This document shows, piece after piece, positions 9,363-17,519 of a stretch of 51,432 bases of DNA. This DNA is from Phormidium willei BDU 130791 (GTDB lineage: Bacteria; Cyanobacteriota; Cyanobacteriia; Cyanobacteriales; Geitlerinemataceae): NCBI GenBank assembly GCA_001637315.1, contig LSZA01000020.1:1-51432 (forward strand), written 5' to 3'. Position 1 is the stretch's first letter, and every line of letters starts with the position of its first letter. Under the pieces are notes generated by a model, which saw nothing but the letters and a program-made list of their open reading frames with translations, was not told the origin of the DNA and did no database searches. The translations under genes and the position numbers were made by a program.

Positions 9363-10667
9363 CTAAACCAAAACTTGCTGCCATTCCAGACGATTGAGAG
9401 TATGAGAACGCTCCAACGCTCGCTCAAAGGAATCCAGTTTCGGCTCAATCGTGAGGGGTTCACCAATATACCCTTGAACCGCCTCTTGGGTTTTCAAGCC
9501 ATTGCCGGTGATATAAACCACGGTGACCTCATCCGGGTCAATTTTGCCCGCTTCTACCAGTTTTTTCAGAGTGGCGATGGTCGTTCCGCCGGCAGTTTCG
9601 GTGAAAATGCCTTCGGTTTCTGCCAACAACTTCATCCCGTCGATGATTTCAGCATCGGTGACCGATTCAATCGTGCCATTGGTTTGGTTGGCAATGTCCA
9701 CGGCGTAAATGCCATCGGCGGGATTACCAATGGCGATGGACTTAGCAATGGTGTTGGGTTTCACCGGGGCGATGAAATCCCGTTTTTCTTGATAGGCTGT
9801 GGCGATGGGAGAACAGCCTTCGGCTTGGGCGCCACTGAAGCGAACCGCTTTGTCGTCGACTAAGCCGGTTTCGACAAATTCGCGGAAGCCTTTATAGATT
9901 TTCGTAAAGAGAGATCCCGAGGCGAGGGGGGCGACAATATGATCCGGCAGTTGCCAGCCGAGTTGTTCGGCCACTTCAAAGCCTAGGGTTTTTGAGCCTT
10001 CAGAATAGTAGGGACGCAGGTTGATGTTGACAAATCCCCAGCCTTGGGTGTTGGCCACTTCTGAACAGAGGCGGTTGACTTGGTCGTAGTTGCCCTTGAC
10101 GGCCATCAGGGTGGGGTTATAGATGAGGGTTCCCAGAATTTTACCTGATTCTAGGTCTGCGGGGATAAAGACACAGCAGTCGAGACCCGCATGGGCGGCG
10201 ATCGCCGCTGTGGAGTTAGCCAGGTTGCCGGTACTGGCACAAGATACGGTAGAGAACCCCAGTTCACGGGCGCGAGTCAACGCAACTGAGACCACCCGAT
10301 CCTTGAAACTCAGGGTGGGCATATTGACAGCGTCGTTTTTAATGTAAAGCTTTTTCAGTCCCAAGCGACGGGCCAAACGATGGGCTTCAACCAACGGTGT
10401 CATTCCCGTTCCGACGTCAATGGGGGTATCCGTGGCGACTGGGAGGAAGGGTTTGTAACGCCAAATCGAATGGGGTCCGGCTTCGATGGTGTCCCGGCTG
10501 ACCGTTTGGCGCAAGACATCGTAATCATATTTCACTTCCAGCGGCCCGAAGCACTCTTCACAGACATGTTTGGCGGTGGCTTCGTATTCGGTGCCGCATT
10601 CTTTGCATTTTAGTCCGGTGAAAGCGGCGGTGGACGCTTGTTTGAGGCGTTCAATGGCTTGGGTCAT
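9363..10667 (-). CDS. thrC: Threonine synthase with N-terminal zinc ribbon
   Basis: A PLP enzyme converting O-phosphohomoserine to threonine. It has 434 residues. An N-terminal four-cysteine zinc ribbon (C21, C24, C36, C39) is followed by the fold-type II PLP domain, with the Schiff-base lysine K122 in LSFKDR and the phosphate-binding and substrate loops SCASTGNLANSTAA and GSGSLF-like ASGSLFTKI. The zinc ribbon marks the long ThrC form common in cyanobacteria and archaea. The MoaD-like gene follows directly. The start is an ATG with AGATCCCCC just upstream on the coding strand, a weak ribosome binding site. The family call is firm; cysteate or other synthase activity is unlikely. Confidence 0.94.
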   Translation of the reverse strand: MTQAIERLKQASTAAFTGLKCKECGTEYEATAKHVCEECFGPLEVKYDYDVLRQTVSRDTIEAGPHSIWRYKPFLPVATDTPIDVGTGMTPLVEAHRLARRLGLKKLYIKNDAVNMPTLSFKDRVVSVALTRARELGFSTVSCASTGNLANSTAAIAAHAGLDCCVFIPADLESGKILGTLIYNPTLMAVKGNYDQVNRLCSEVANTQGWGFVNINLRPYYSEGSKTLGFEVAEQLGWQLPDHIVAPLASGSLFTKIYKGFREFVETGLVDDKAVRFSGAQAEGCSPIATAYQEKRDFIAPVKPNTIAKSIAIGNPADGIYAVDIANQTNGTIESVTDAEIIDGMKLLAETEGIFTETAGGTTIATLKKLVEAGKIDPDEVTVVYITGNGLKTQEAVQGYIGEPLTIEPKLDSFERALERSHTLNRLEWQQVLV

Positions 10668-11054
10668 GGGGGATCTCTACTTGTCTTAACTCAACCTGAA
10701 TCGAAATCGTAACATGGGGGTCAAGTCTCGTCAAACAATCCCGATAAAAATTGTCGGGATTAAAATAAATGCGTCAAGGTTGCCTCTGGGTAGGGGATAG
10801 CAGCGGCGAGGGGAGATCCATGTTCACGATGAGGAGAATCAGGTCAAAAAAATTAGCAGTGGCGATCGCCGCCCAAGTCCCATCAAGCTCAAGAGGATAA
10901 TGGTATTATTGGCGCTTGCGGGGACGGCGATCGTCGAGTCCAAGAGAGGAGAGAAAACGAGAGAAAATTCCCTACTCTCATGAAGCGAGTCAATCGCCCT
11001 TGTATCCTTGACGAGTTAGGCTGAATTGTATGCAAAAGAAATGGTCAAGCCACT
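10668..11054. other. Divergent spacer between thrC and GGDEF-EAL gene
   Basis: A 387-bp spacer with start regions for two divergent genes. An 8-bp perfect inverted repeat AATCCCGA / TCGGGATT with a 9-nt A/T-rich loop lies at 10737-10761, about 70 bp upstream of the thrC start. It could be an operator or a leader hairpin on the thrC side. The rest shows HIP1 sites only. I see no convincing open frame or promoter. Confidence 0.4.
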
Positions 11055-13355
11055 ATGACCGTGAAAACGCAACACGATTGCCAATCGAATTCCAGCGTTA
11101 ATGCTAATCACCCAGGTTCCCCGGTGTTCGTATCTTTCTTTAGCTATCCTTTCCTCAAGCGGTTGCAGCTTCAATCTCATATTGACCTAGCCATTGAGAC
11201 GCCCAAAAATCCACAATATGTAGCTAATCTCAAACGTGGGTCACGGATTTGTGCCTATGCCGTTATCGGCTTAGGATGTCTTGTCTTACTCGGCTGGGTA
11301 TTTGATATTGGCTTGTTTAAAAGTATTCTTCCCTTCTGGGTGACCATGAAAGTCAATACCGCCCTTGGCCTAACCTTGGCCGCTGGGGCGCTGCTCGCCA
11401 GTCATCGGCAGCTCAACTGGCTGACGATAACCGGAGCGGGACTCGTGTTGGCCCTTGGGGTGATCACCAGCCTCGAATATGCCCTAGACCTGAGACTGGG
11501 GCTGGATCAGGCAATTTTGCCCGATGATCCCAATCCGGTCGGCACCTACGTTCCAGGGCGCATGGCCTTAAATACGGCGATCGCCTTTTGCAGTATCGGC
11601 ATCGCCCTAGTCTATCAAGCCTTTCGTCGCTATCGAGCCGCCCAAGTCTGGGGAATTATCACCTTTCTCATTGCCCTACTCGGTTGTCTCGGCTATCTGT
11701 TTGGCATTACCGCCTTTTACGGTTTAGGTCACTTTACCGAGATGGCCCTACATACGGGCCTTGCCTTTGTTCTGCTATCTTTGGGGGTTCTCGGCCGCTA
11801 CCCCGATCGCGGCGGTATGGGAATCATCGTCAGCGAACTAGCCGGCGGCGCAACCATTCGCCATTTGATTGGCCTCACCCTACTCCTACCCACCATCGGC
11901 TGTGGCTTAGTCCTGACGGGAAAACGAGCCGGCCTCTATGACGGAGAAGTGGCCTTAGTTCTCTTGAGTATTGGCAGTGTCTTTGTCTTAGGGGCCGTGA
12001 TTTGGTGGAATGCTCGCACCATTGGCGCCGCTGACTATCAAGCTCTGTACGATACCCTAACCGGATTACCCAACCGCCTCTTATTTCGTCAACAACTGAC
12101 GAACGCGCTCCAAGATGCAGGGGAACAGGAGCAGTCTCTGGCTGTCTTTTTCATCGATATTGACTGCTTCAAGAAAATCAATGACACCCTCGGCCATGAT
12201 CTCGGCGATGAAGTCTTGCAGTTAGTGAGTCGTCGCATCGTCGCTGAACTCCCCCAACAGGGGAGTTTATCCCGTTGGGGTGGCGATGAGTTTACCCTAC
12301 TGTTACGGCATCCGATTGATCCAGTCACCTGTGAACGACTCGCACAACGGCTGGTGGGAGTCCTGGGATTACCTTTTGATATTGAACCCTATTCCTGTTA
12401 CGTCAGTGGCAGCATTGGTATTGCCACTTATCCCCAGGATGGAGAGGATGCGGCCAGCTTAATGAAACATGCCGATATCGCACTGCACCGAGCCAAGGAG
12501 GCGGGACGGGGTAGTTTTCAGTTCTATCAAGGGATGTTGGATCATCAAAGCTATGATCTGTTGTTATTAGAACGGGAGTTGCATTTAGCTGTCGAACGAC
12601 AGGAGTTTGTGCTGTTCTATCAGCCGAAACTCTCGATTAAAACGGGTAAATTGTCTGGGTTAGAGGCCTTGATTCGTTGGAACTCACCCCGTCTGGGCCA
12701 GGTGTCTCCCCAGGAATTTATTACGCTGGCGGAAGAGAATGGCTTAATTGTGCCGATTGGTGAATGGGTTCTCTATGAAGCCTGTCGGCAAATCCGTCGT
12801 TGGCACGAACAAGGGTTTGCGCCGGTTCCGGTGGCGGTGAATTTGTCGGCCCGTCAGTTTTTGCAGACAAATTTGGTGCAGACGGTGCGACAGGTGTTGG
12901 AGACGACACAGGTGTCGCCGGAGTATTTGGAGGTCGAGATTACGGAGACGGTGGCCATTCAAAATGTGGAACTGACTCAGGTGATTCTTCAGCAGTTGCG
13001 GGAGATGGGGGTGAGGATTGCTCTCGATGATTTTGGCATGGGCTATTCTTCGTTGGCTTATCTCAAGAATTTTCCTCTGAATGCACTGAAAATCGATCGC
13101 TCCTTTGTCCGAGATGTGACGACTCAATCGAAAGACCGCGCGATCGCCTCGGTGATTGTGGCCCTGGGCCGAGGCTTAGGGATGAAAATCGTCGCTGAAG
13201 GGGTCGAAACCGTTGAACAGATGCAGTTATTGTCTGAGTTGGATTGTGATGAGATTCAAGGCTATTGGCTCTCTCCGGCGCGGCCAGGAGAGGCGTTAGA
13301 GGAGATTTATGAGCGGATTCGTATTTGTCAGCCGCTGTTAATGATTAATCGTTAG
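11055..13355 (+). CDS. Membrane GGDEF-EAL cyclic-di-GMP enzyme
   Basis: A 766-residue cyclic-di-GMP protein. A short cytoplasmic start is followed by about seven to eight hydrophobic segments (residues about 70-320, including CAYAVIGLGCLVLLGWVF and LLSIGSVFVLGAVIWW) forming an unnamed MASE-like sensor. The diguanylate cyclase domain carries an intact RWGGDEF (about 406-412). The usual RxxD inhibitory site five residues before GGDEF is missing. The EAL phosphodiesterase domain keeps EAL (about 535), NLSARQF, EITET, LDDFG, LKIDRSFV, AEGVET and IQGYW, so it looks catalytically complete. Net output (synthesis or breakdown) cannot be read from sequence. It is a single gene, divergent from thrC and convergent with the CbiO-type gene. 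Confidence 0.93.
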   Translation: MTVKTQHDCQSNSSVNANHPGSPVFVSFFSYPFLKRLQLQSHIDLAIETPKNPQYVANLKRGSRICAYAVIGLGCLVLLGWVFDIGLFKSILPFWVTMKVNTALGLTLAAGALLASHRQLNWLTITGAGLVLALGVITSLEYALDLRLGLDQAILPDDPNPVGTYVPGRMALNTAIAFCSIGIALVYQAFRRYRAAQVWGIITFLIALLGCLGYLFGITAFYGLGHFTEMALHTGLAFVLLSLGVLGRYPDRGGMGIIVSELAGGATIRHLIGLTLLLPTIGCGLVLTGKRAGLYDGEVALVLLSIGSVFVLGAVIWWNARTIGAADYQALYDTLTGLPNRLLFRQQLTNALQDAGEQEQSLAVFFIDIDCFKKINDTLGHDLGDEVLQLVSRRIVAELPQQGSLSRWGGDEFTLLLRHPIDPVTCERLAQRLVGVLGLPFDIEPYSCYVSGSIGIATYPQDGEDAASLMKHADIALHRAKEAGRGSFQFYQGMLDHQSYDLLLLERELHLAVERQEFVLFYQPKLSIKTGKLSGLEALIRWNSPRLGQVSPQEFITLAEENGLIVPIGEWVLYEACRQIRRWHEQGFAPVPVAVNLSARQFLQTNLVQTVRQVLETTQVSPEYLEVEITETVAIQNVELTQVILQQLREMGVRIALDDFGMGYSSLAYLKNFPLNALKIDRSFVRDVTTQSKDRAIASVIVALGRGLGMKIVAEGVETVEQMQLLSELDCDEIQGYWLSPARPGEALEEIYERIRICQPLLMINR

Positions 13356-13400
13356 AGGGAACACCGGAACACCGGAACAGGGAATGGGGAACAGGGGAAT
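13356..13400. repeat. GGAACA-type short tandem repeat
   Basis: Immediately after the GGDEF-EAL stop codon the sequence runs through units such as GGAACACC, GGAACACC, GGAACAGG and GGGAACAGG. This is the same family of short G/A-rich units seen at 21037 and 40504. It fills the whole gap to the convergent ATPase gene. Confidence 0.7.
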
Positions 13401-13407
13401 AGATACC

Positions 13408-14259
13408 CTAGCTTGGCTGTATCAGTGCTGAGGGGGTTTCTAGGCCGTGAGACTCCATGAGAGTCTGATCGCTGAGAATCTCGGCTGGGGGACCATCGGC
13501 GACGAGGCGGCCGTTGTCTAACAGGAGAACGCGATCGCACAGGTCTAGGATCAATTCGAGATCATGGCTGGCTACCAATAGAGTTTGCGGGGAGTGTTGC
13601 AGAAACTCGATCAGACGACGGCGCGATCGCAAATCTAAATTCGCACTGGGTTCGTCGTAGAGGATGAGATGGGGTTTCATGGCTAACACCCCGGCGATGG
13701 CCACCATCCGTTTTTGTCCTCCAGAGAGATGATGGGGCGGGCGATCGCGATACTCAAGAATCCCCAATTGCTCTAAGGTCTCATGCACCTGACGGGCCAC
13801 CTCAGCATCACTATAGCCGAGATTCTCGACACCAAATGCCACATCATCCCAAACTGAGGGAGAAAACAATTGATCGTTGGGGTTTTGAAAGACTAATCCC
13901 ACTTCTGGGCGAAATTGTCCGGGAATCACCGGTTTTCCAAAAATACAGATCTCTCCTGAACTCGGACGCAAGACACCACAGATGGTCAGAAATAAGGTCG
14001 TTTTTCCGGCACCGTTGGGGCCAATTATCCCCACTCGTTCCCTTGACTCAATCGTCAGGGTAATCTCTCTGAGGACTGATGAGACGTTCTCAGGGAGGTT
14101 CTCATAGGCAAAGGCTACGCGATCAAGGGATAGAGCGGTATCTTTGGCAGGCTGAGGGACAGAAGAATAAGCCACTGTAGAGGTAACGGGTAATCGGGCA
14201 GGGCGAGGACACGGCCGTTGTCTTAGAGCTGCGAAAATTACTTTCTCCGAAAGGGTCAT
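13408..14259 (-). CDS. CbiO/EcfA-type ABC transporter ATPase
   Basis: ATP-binding subunit of an energy-coupling-factor type importer (cobalt, nickel or vitamin uptake). It has 283 residues as drawn. Walker A GPNGAGKTT is at about 80-88, the Q-loop lies in VGLVFQNPNDQLF, the signature is LSGGQKRM, Walker B plus the catalytic Glu is LILYDEPSANLD, and the H-loop is LLVASHDLEL. QNPNDQLFSPSVWDDVAFG is diagnostic of the CbiO/EcfA group. The first 40 residues are poorly conserved-looking, so the true start may be further in (a GTG near residue 30). No T- or S-component gene is adjacent, so the substrate is unknown. Confidence 0.88.
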   Translation of the reverse strand: MTLSEKVIFAALRQRPCPRPARLPVTSTVAYSSVPQPAKDTALSLDRVAFAYENLPENVSSVLREITLTIESRERVGIIGPNGAGKTTLFLTICGVLRPSSGEICIFGKPVIPGQFRPEVGLVFQNPNDQLFSPSVWDDVAFGVENLGYSDAEVARQVHETLEQLGILEYRDRPPHHLSGGQKRMVAIAGVLAMKPHLILYDEPSANLDLRSRRRLIEFLQHSPQTLLVASHDLELILDLCDRVLLLDNGRLVADGPPAEILSDQTLMESHGLETPSALIQPS

Positions 14260-14314
14260 TATGCTTTAAGATAGAAAGGTTTGGCAACCGTTTAAACACA
14301 AGACAGTTATCGTT

Positions 14315-14494
14315 ATGGCAGTCCCTAAGAAGAAAACCTCCAAAGCCAAGCGCAATCAGCGTCATGCCGTTTGGAAGCGAAAAGCCGCCCTTGAAGCCGA
14401 AAAAGCCCTATCTTTGGGTAAGTCTGTACTGACTGGGCGCTCTCGTGGCTTTGTCTATCCGACCAAAGACGAAGACGAGGACGACGACGAGTAA
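14315..14494 (+). CDS. rpmF: 50S ribosomal protein bL32
   Basis: A 59-residue basic protein with an acidic tail. It begins [20 protein letters not shown], the canonical bL32 start, and contains [17 protein letters not shown], typical of cyanobacterial and plastid L32. It ends in the acidic tail DEDEDDDE. It is a component of the large ribosomal subunit. It lies 55 bp from the divergent ATPase gene, so the two share a short promoter region. The zinc-finger cysteines of some bL32 forms are absent, so this is the zinc-free type. Confidence 0.96.
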   Translation: MAVPKKKTSKAKRNQRHAVWKRKAALEAEKALSLGKSVLTGRSRGFVYPTKDEDEDDDE

Positions 14495-14534
14495 GTCCCC
14501 TCAGTCTCATGGTGGGCATCGGGCACGCAAAAAT

Positions 14535-14559
14535 GAGGTTCTGTCCGATACAGAACCTC
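14535..14559. terminator. Hairpin between rpmF and the small minus-strand ORF
   Basis: A 10-bp perfect stem GAGGTTCTGT / ACAGAACCTC has a 5-nt loop, 40 bp after the rpmF stop. On the minus strand it is followed by TTTTTG, so it suits termination of the minus-strand ORF at 14715-14888 and may act in both directions. Confidence 0.75.
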
Positions 14560-14714
14560 GACTCTGGGGATTGACAGGTTTCAAGAATTGAGAGATAGGA
14601 ATGGACTCGGACTGGTCTCCATCCACTACGACAGGGGAACACCGAGTTTTAAAGCCAGTTTCTAAAGCTAGTTTCTGACCATCGCCGGGGAATCTAGGAC
14701 TCTAATCTGGGACT

Positions 14715-14888
14715 CTAACGTATGGAATTTGTTTGCACGAGCCGCTGTGACGAGTCCGACTCCGCCTGGCGCGATCGCGTTAAGTCTTCGATCATCGGCA
14801 GTGCGACAAAACTACTGAGCAACAAACTAATACAAAACAGAGAAAGCCAGCCGGAATGATGAGAGGTTGCTGTCGTGACGCGTTTCAT
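14715..14888 (-). CDS. Small 57-residue membrane or exported protein
   Basis: I do not recognise this protein. The open frame encodes 57 residues starting MKRVTTATSHHSGW. It has one hydrophobic segment (about residues 14-31, WLSLFCISLLLSSFVALP) followed by a polar tail ending VQTNSIR. Support comes from a clear ribosome binding site (AGGAG, 6 nt before the ATG) and a hairpin with a downstream U-tract 155 bp after the stop. The segment could be a signal anchor. It stands alone, convergent with rpmF. It could still be a chance ORF, though RBS, start and terminator agree. Confidence 0.55.
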   Translation of the reverse strand: MKRVTTATSHHSGWLSLFCISLLLSSFVALPMIEDLTRSRQAESDSSQRLVQTNSIR

Positions 14889-15426
14889 GAGTATCTCCTA
14901 ATGGTTCGTTCCTCGCTGTGGTGACGCTGTGGTGACGCTCTCAAGCCTCTCGATTCCCCCTAGTCTGGGTTGCTCTGGAATCTTCGCCCGAGCTGCCTCA
15001 ATTTTTTGGATGGACGCGATTTGCGTGTTTTTACTGATATTACTCTCATCAGTGTAACCAAGAGTCAGAGAAACGTCAAGCGGCGATCATGACGATTATT
15101 TTAGACATTTAGTAAGTGACGTTTAGATTCTATTTAATTCTTGTTTTACAAGGATTTTAAATTAAATTAACGTCTTATTTAATATGACTACTAACAGTAG
15201 GGTGTTGTGTGTCATGTTCTCTCGCCGTCAGCAAGTCTCCGTAATTTTACTGATTGATCGCAGGGGGACAGCGCCAGCCGTGGCTCCTAACGGGTGTATT
15301 GACCCCGAGGAAACCCTGTTGTACTCTCGATTTGACGGGTTGACTGTCCATTGTTCGACCTCCGTAAGGTCACGGTGGTTGGTCCTCATCAACTGTCAAG
15401 ATCCACGTCAATCTATCAACGGCTCT
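14889..15426. other. Intergenic stretch with AT-rich segment
   Basis: About 540 bp lie between the small minus-strand ORF and the membrane protein at 15427. An 11-bp direct repeat GTGGTGACGCT occurs twice in a row at about 14919-14940. An unusually AT-rich block spans about 15095-15190. The frame starting at 15184 runs into the membrane protein, but its first 81 codons look non-coding (poor composition, no family features). I treat this as promoter or leader sequence. Confidence 0.4.
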
Positions 15427-15816
15427 ATGACCGACCAAGATCGTCTTGAATCCTTAAAAGCCGGGGTGTTGAGCGCCCTAACCGTCGTCATTGCTGATAG
15501 TGGCGTGGCCCTGTATCTGAGTTCACGACTCGATGAACTGGGGTTGCGTTTGGCGATTGTGGCGGTCAGTGGGTTTCTCTTTGGAGTCACCTATCGCTAT
15601 GCGGTGCGGGGAGACGCCAACCCTCATCTAAAATCGGGGGTTGTGGGAGCATTTGGCTTAGTGCGGGGGTTGGCGCAACTCGAAGGCCTACAGATTCCCG
15701 ATGAGGTGGGGGCGATCGCCCTATTATCCCTCTTTGAAAGTTTAGGACTATTTGGCCTGGCCGGACTTTGCCTCGATTTTGCCCTCAGACGCACTTGGGT
15801 GAATCCGAGGCTGTGA
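15427..15816 (+). CDS. Conserved small cyanobacterial membrane protein
   Basis: A 129-residue integral membrane protein with about three hydrophobic segments: AGVLSALTVVIADSGVAL, LAIVAVSGFLFGVTYRY and AIALLSLFESLGLFGLAG. The charged loop YAVRGDANPHLKSGVV sits between the second and third. I chose the ATG giving MTDQDRLESLKAG because the frame's upstream part has no protein character. The function is unknown; it looks like a conserved cyanobacterial hypothetical. It is followed by the peroxiredoxin gene 44 bp later, so the two may be co-transcribed. Confidence 0.65.
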   Translation: MTDQDRLESLKAGVLSALTVVIADSGVALYLSSRLDELGLRLAIVAVSGFLFGVTYRYAVRGDANPHLKSGVVGAFGLVRGLAQLEGLQIPDEVGAIALLSLFESLGLFGLAGLCLDFALRRTWVNPRL

Positions 15817-15860
15817 GAAGCTGCTAGCTTAAATAAAGCTAATGATTTTTCGAATCAACC

Positions 15861-16316
15861 ATGACAACGATTAACGTCGGCGATCGCGCCCCCAACTTCA
15901 CCCTCAAAAACCAAAATGGCGAGTCCGTCAGCCTCAGTGACTTTAAAGGTCACAAAGCCGTCGTTCTGTATTTCTACCCCAAAGACGATACGCCCGGCTG
16001 TACCGCCGAATCCTGCGCCTTCCGAGATAGCTATACCACCTTTAGCGATGCGGGAGCCGAAGTCATCGGAATTAGCGGTGATTCCGTCTCCTCCCATCAA
16101 CAGTTCGCCCAGAAACACAACCTCCCCTTCACCCTCCTGAGTGATCAAGGGAACCAGGTGCGTAAACTCTACGGCGTTCCGGCGACCCTATTTATCCTCC
16201 CGGGTCGTGTGACCTATGTCATCGACAAAGAAGGAGTCATCCGTCATATCTTTAACTCCCAACTCGACTTCCAGGGACATATCAATGAATCCCTGAAAGT
16301 CCTACAGAACGCCTAA
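15861..16316 (+). CDS. bcp: Peroxiredoxin Q / bacterioferritin comigratory protein
   Basis: A thiol peroxidase reducing H2O2 and organic hydroperoxides, recycled by thioredoxin. It has 151 residues with a thioredoxin fold. The peroxidatic cysteine C47 lies in DDTPGCTAESC, and the resolving C52 sits five residues later, the atypical 2-Cys PrxQ arrangement. FRD, the ISGDS loop and the LLSDQGNQVRKLYGVP motif agree. It ends 14 bp from the convergent dusA stop. The start is well defined by MTTINVGDRAPNF. Confidence 0.95.
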   Translation: MTTINVGDRAPNFTLKNQNGESVSLSDFKGHKAVVLYFYPKDDTPGCTAESCAFRDSYTTFSDAGAEVIGISGDSVSSHQQFAQKHNLPFTLLSDQGNQVRKLYGVPATLFILPGRVTYVIDKEGVIRHIFNSQLDFQGHINESLKVLQNA

Positions 16317-16330
16317 TCCCCCTAATCTCT

Positions 16331-17401
16331 CTAGGAGGTCACAGCGGGGTGAGTCTGTGCTGAGTCAGCACTAGGAACTTGGGCTAGGGCTGCGGTTAAC
16401 ACCTCAGCCCCAGCACCGGGGATATGGGCGTGTTCGCTGAGATAGCGTTTCCAGGCTTTCGTTCCCGGTTGTCCTGTAAACAACTGCAACATATGACGAG
16501 AGATGGTGTGAAGTTTGTAGCCATGAGCCACCCAGCGATCGCAGTAACCGAGCATCCCCTCAACCACCTGAGCGCGCGTCGGAAGCGGATGCGGATCGCC
16601 ATAGATATCCCGATCCACCGTCGCTAGGAGAAAAGGATTGTCATAGGCGGCCCGGCCCACCATCACCGCATCCACAGATTGATATTGATCACGAATCTGG
16701 CTGAGCGTCTTAAAACCGCCATTGATTTCAACAAACAGATGCGGGAAGTCCCGTTTTAGGCGATAGACATCCTCATAGCGTAGGGGGGGAACCGTGCGAT
16801 TTTCCTTGGGACTGAGTCCTTTTAACCAGGCTTTGCGAGCATGGACCGTAAAGCGTTGACATCCCGCCTCCGAGACAATGCGCACGAACTCCGCCATATC
16901 CTCATAGCGATCGCACTCATCAACACCAATGCGATGCTTCACCGTCACCGGAATCTTCACCGCCCGCGTCATCGCGGCGACGGCCTGGGCCACCCGCTCG
17001 GGGTCTTGCATCAAGCAGGCACCAAAATTACCATTTTGGACGCGATCGCTCGGACAACCCACATTCAAATTCACCTCGTCATAGCCCAAATCCTGAGCAA
17101 TACGGGCGCATTCAGCCAGTTCTCGGGGATTATCCCCACCAATCTGTAAGGCTAGGGGTTTTTCCTGAGGCGAAAACCCAAGCAGTTTGGCCCGTTTTCC
17201 ATGCAAAATTGCCCCAGTTGTCAACATCTCTGTATATAACAAGGGGCGGCGTGCGATTTGCCGAATAAAAAAGCGAAAGTGGCGATCGGTTCGATCCATC
17301 ATTGGAGCAATACTAAGGGGGTTTCCCATAGCCATTCCACCCTGTGCCACCGTTTCACCCTGTGAAGACTCGGCAAAAGTCGCAGTCGTCGTCATAGTCA
17401 T
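16331..17401 (-). CDS. dusA: tRNA-dihydrouridine synthase A
   Basis: A flavin enzyme reducing uridines 20/20a in the tRNA D-loop. It has a TIM barrel and a helical C-terminal domain, 356 residues as drawn. Motifs are APMMDRTDRHFRFF (start of the barrel), NVGCPSDRVQNGNFGACLM with the catalytic Cys, KHRIGVD, VHARKAWLKGLSPKENR, EINGGF and GRAAYDNPFLL. APMMDRTD and the long HARKAWLKGLSPKENR loop are DusA-specific. The first 25 residues are poorly typical, so translation may start at the internal MGNPLSIAPMM. It is convergent with bcp and divergent from gcvT. Confidence 0.94.
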   Translation of the reverse strand: MTMTTTATFAESSQGETVAQGGMAMGNPLSIAPMMDRTDRHFRFFIRQIARRPLLYTEMLTTGAILHGKRAKLLGFSPQEKPLALQIGGDNPRELAECARIAQDLGYDEVNLNVGCPSDRVQNGNFGACLMQDPERVAQAVAAMTRAVKIPVTVKHRIGVDECDRYEDMAEFVRIVSEAGCQRFTVHARKAWLKGLSPKENRTVPPLRYEDVYRLKRDFPHLFVEINGGFKTLSQIRDQYQSVDAVMVGRAAYDNPFLLATVDRDIYGDPHPLPTRAQVVEGMLGYCDRWVAHGYKLHTISRHMLQLFTGQPGTKAWKRYLSEHAHIPGAGAEVLTAALAQVPSADSAQTHPAVTS

Positions 17402-17519
17402 AAATACTTACTGGTACGTCTTACCATTACGGCTCCCTCGTTGTATCGTATCTTAGAAACCAATGGACTGCGATCGCCCATTCTGTAAACAATCGTCAAC
17501 TTCAACCGGAACTTAACCT

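Noticed and set aside
12089..13127. Minus-strand frames opposite the GGDEF-EAL gene
   Set aside because: Shadows of a well-supported coding sequence with complete catalytic motifs.
15184..15426. N-terminal 81 codons of the open frame leading into the membrane protein
   Set aside because: Protein-like composition begins only at the ATG at 15427; the upstream part is AT-rich leader sequence.
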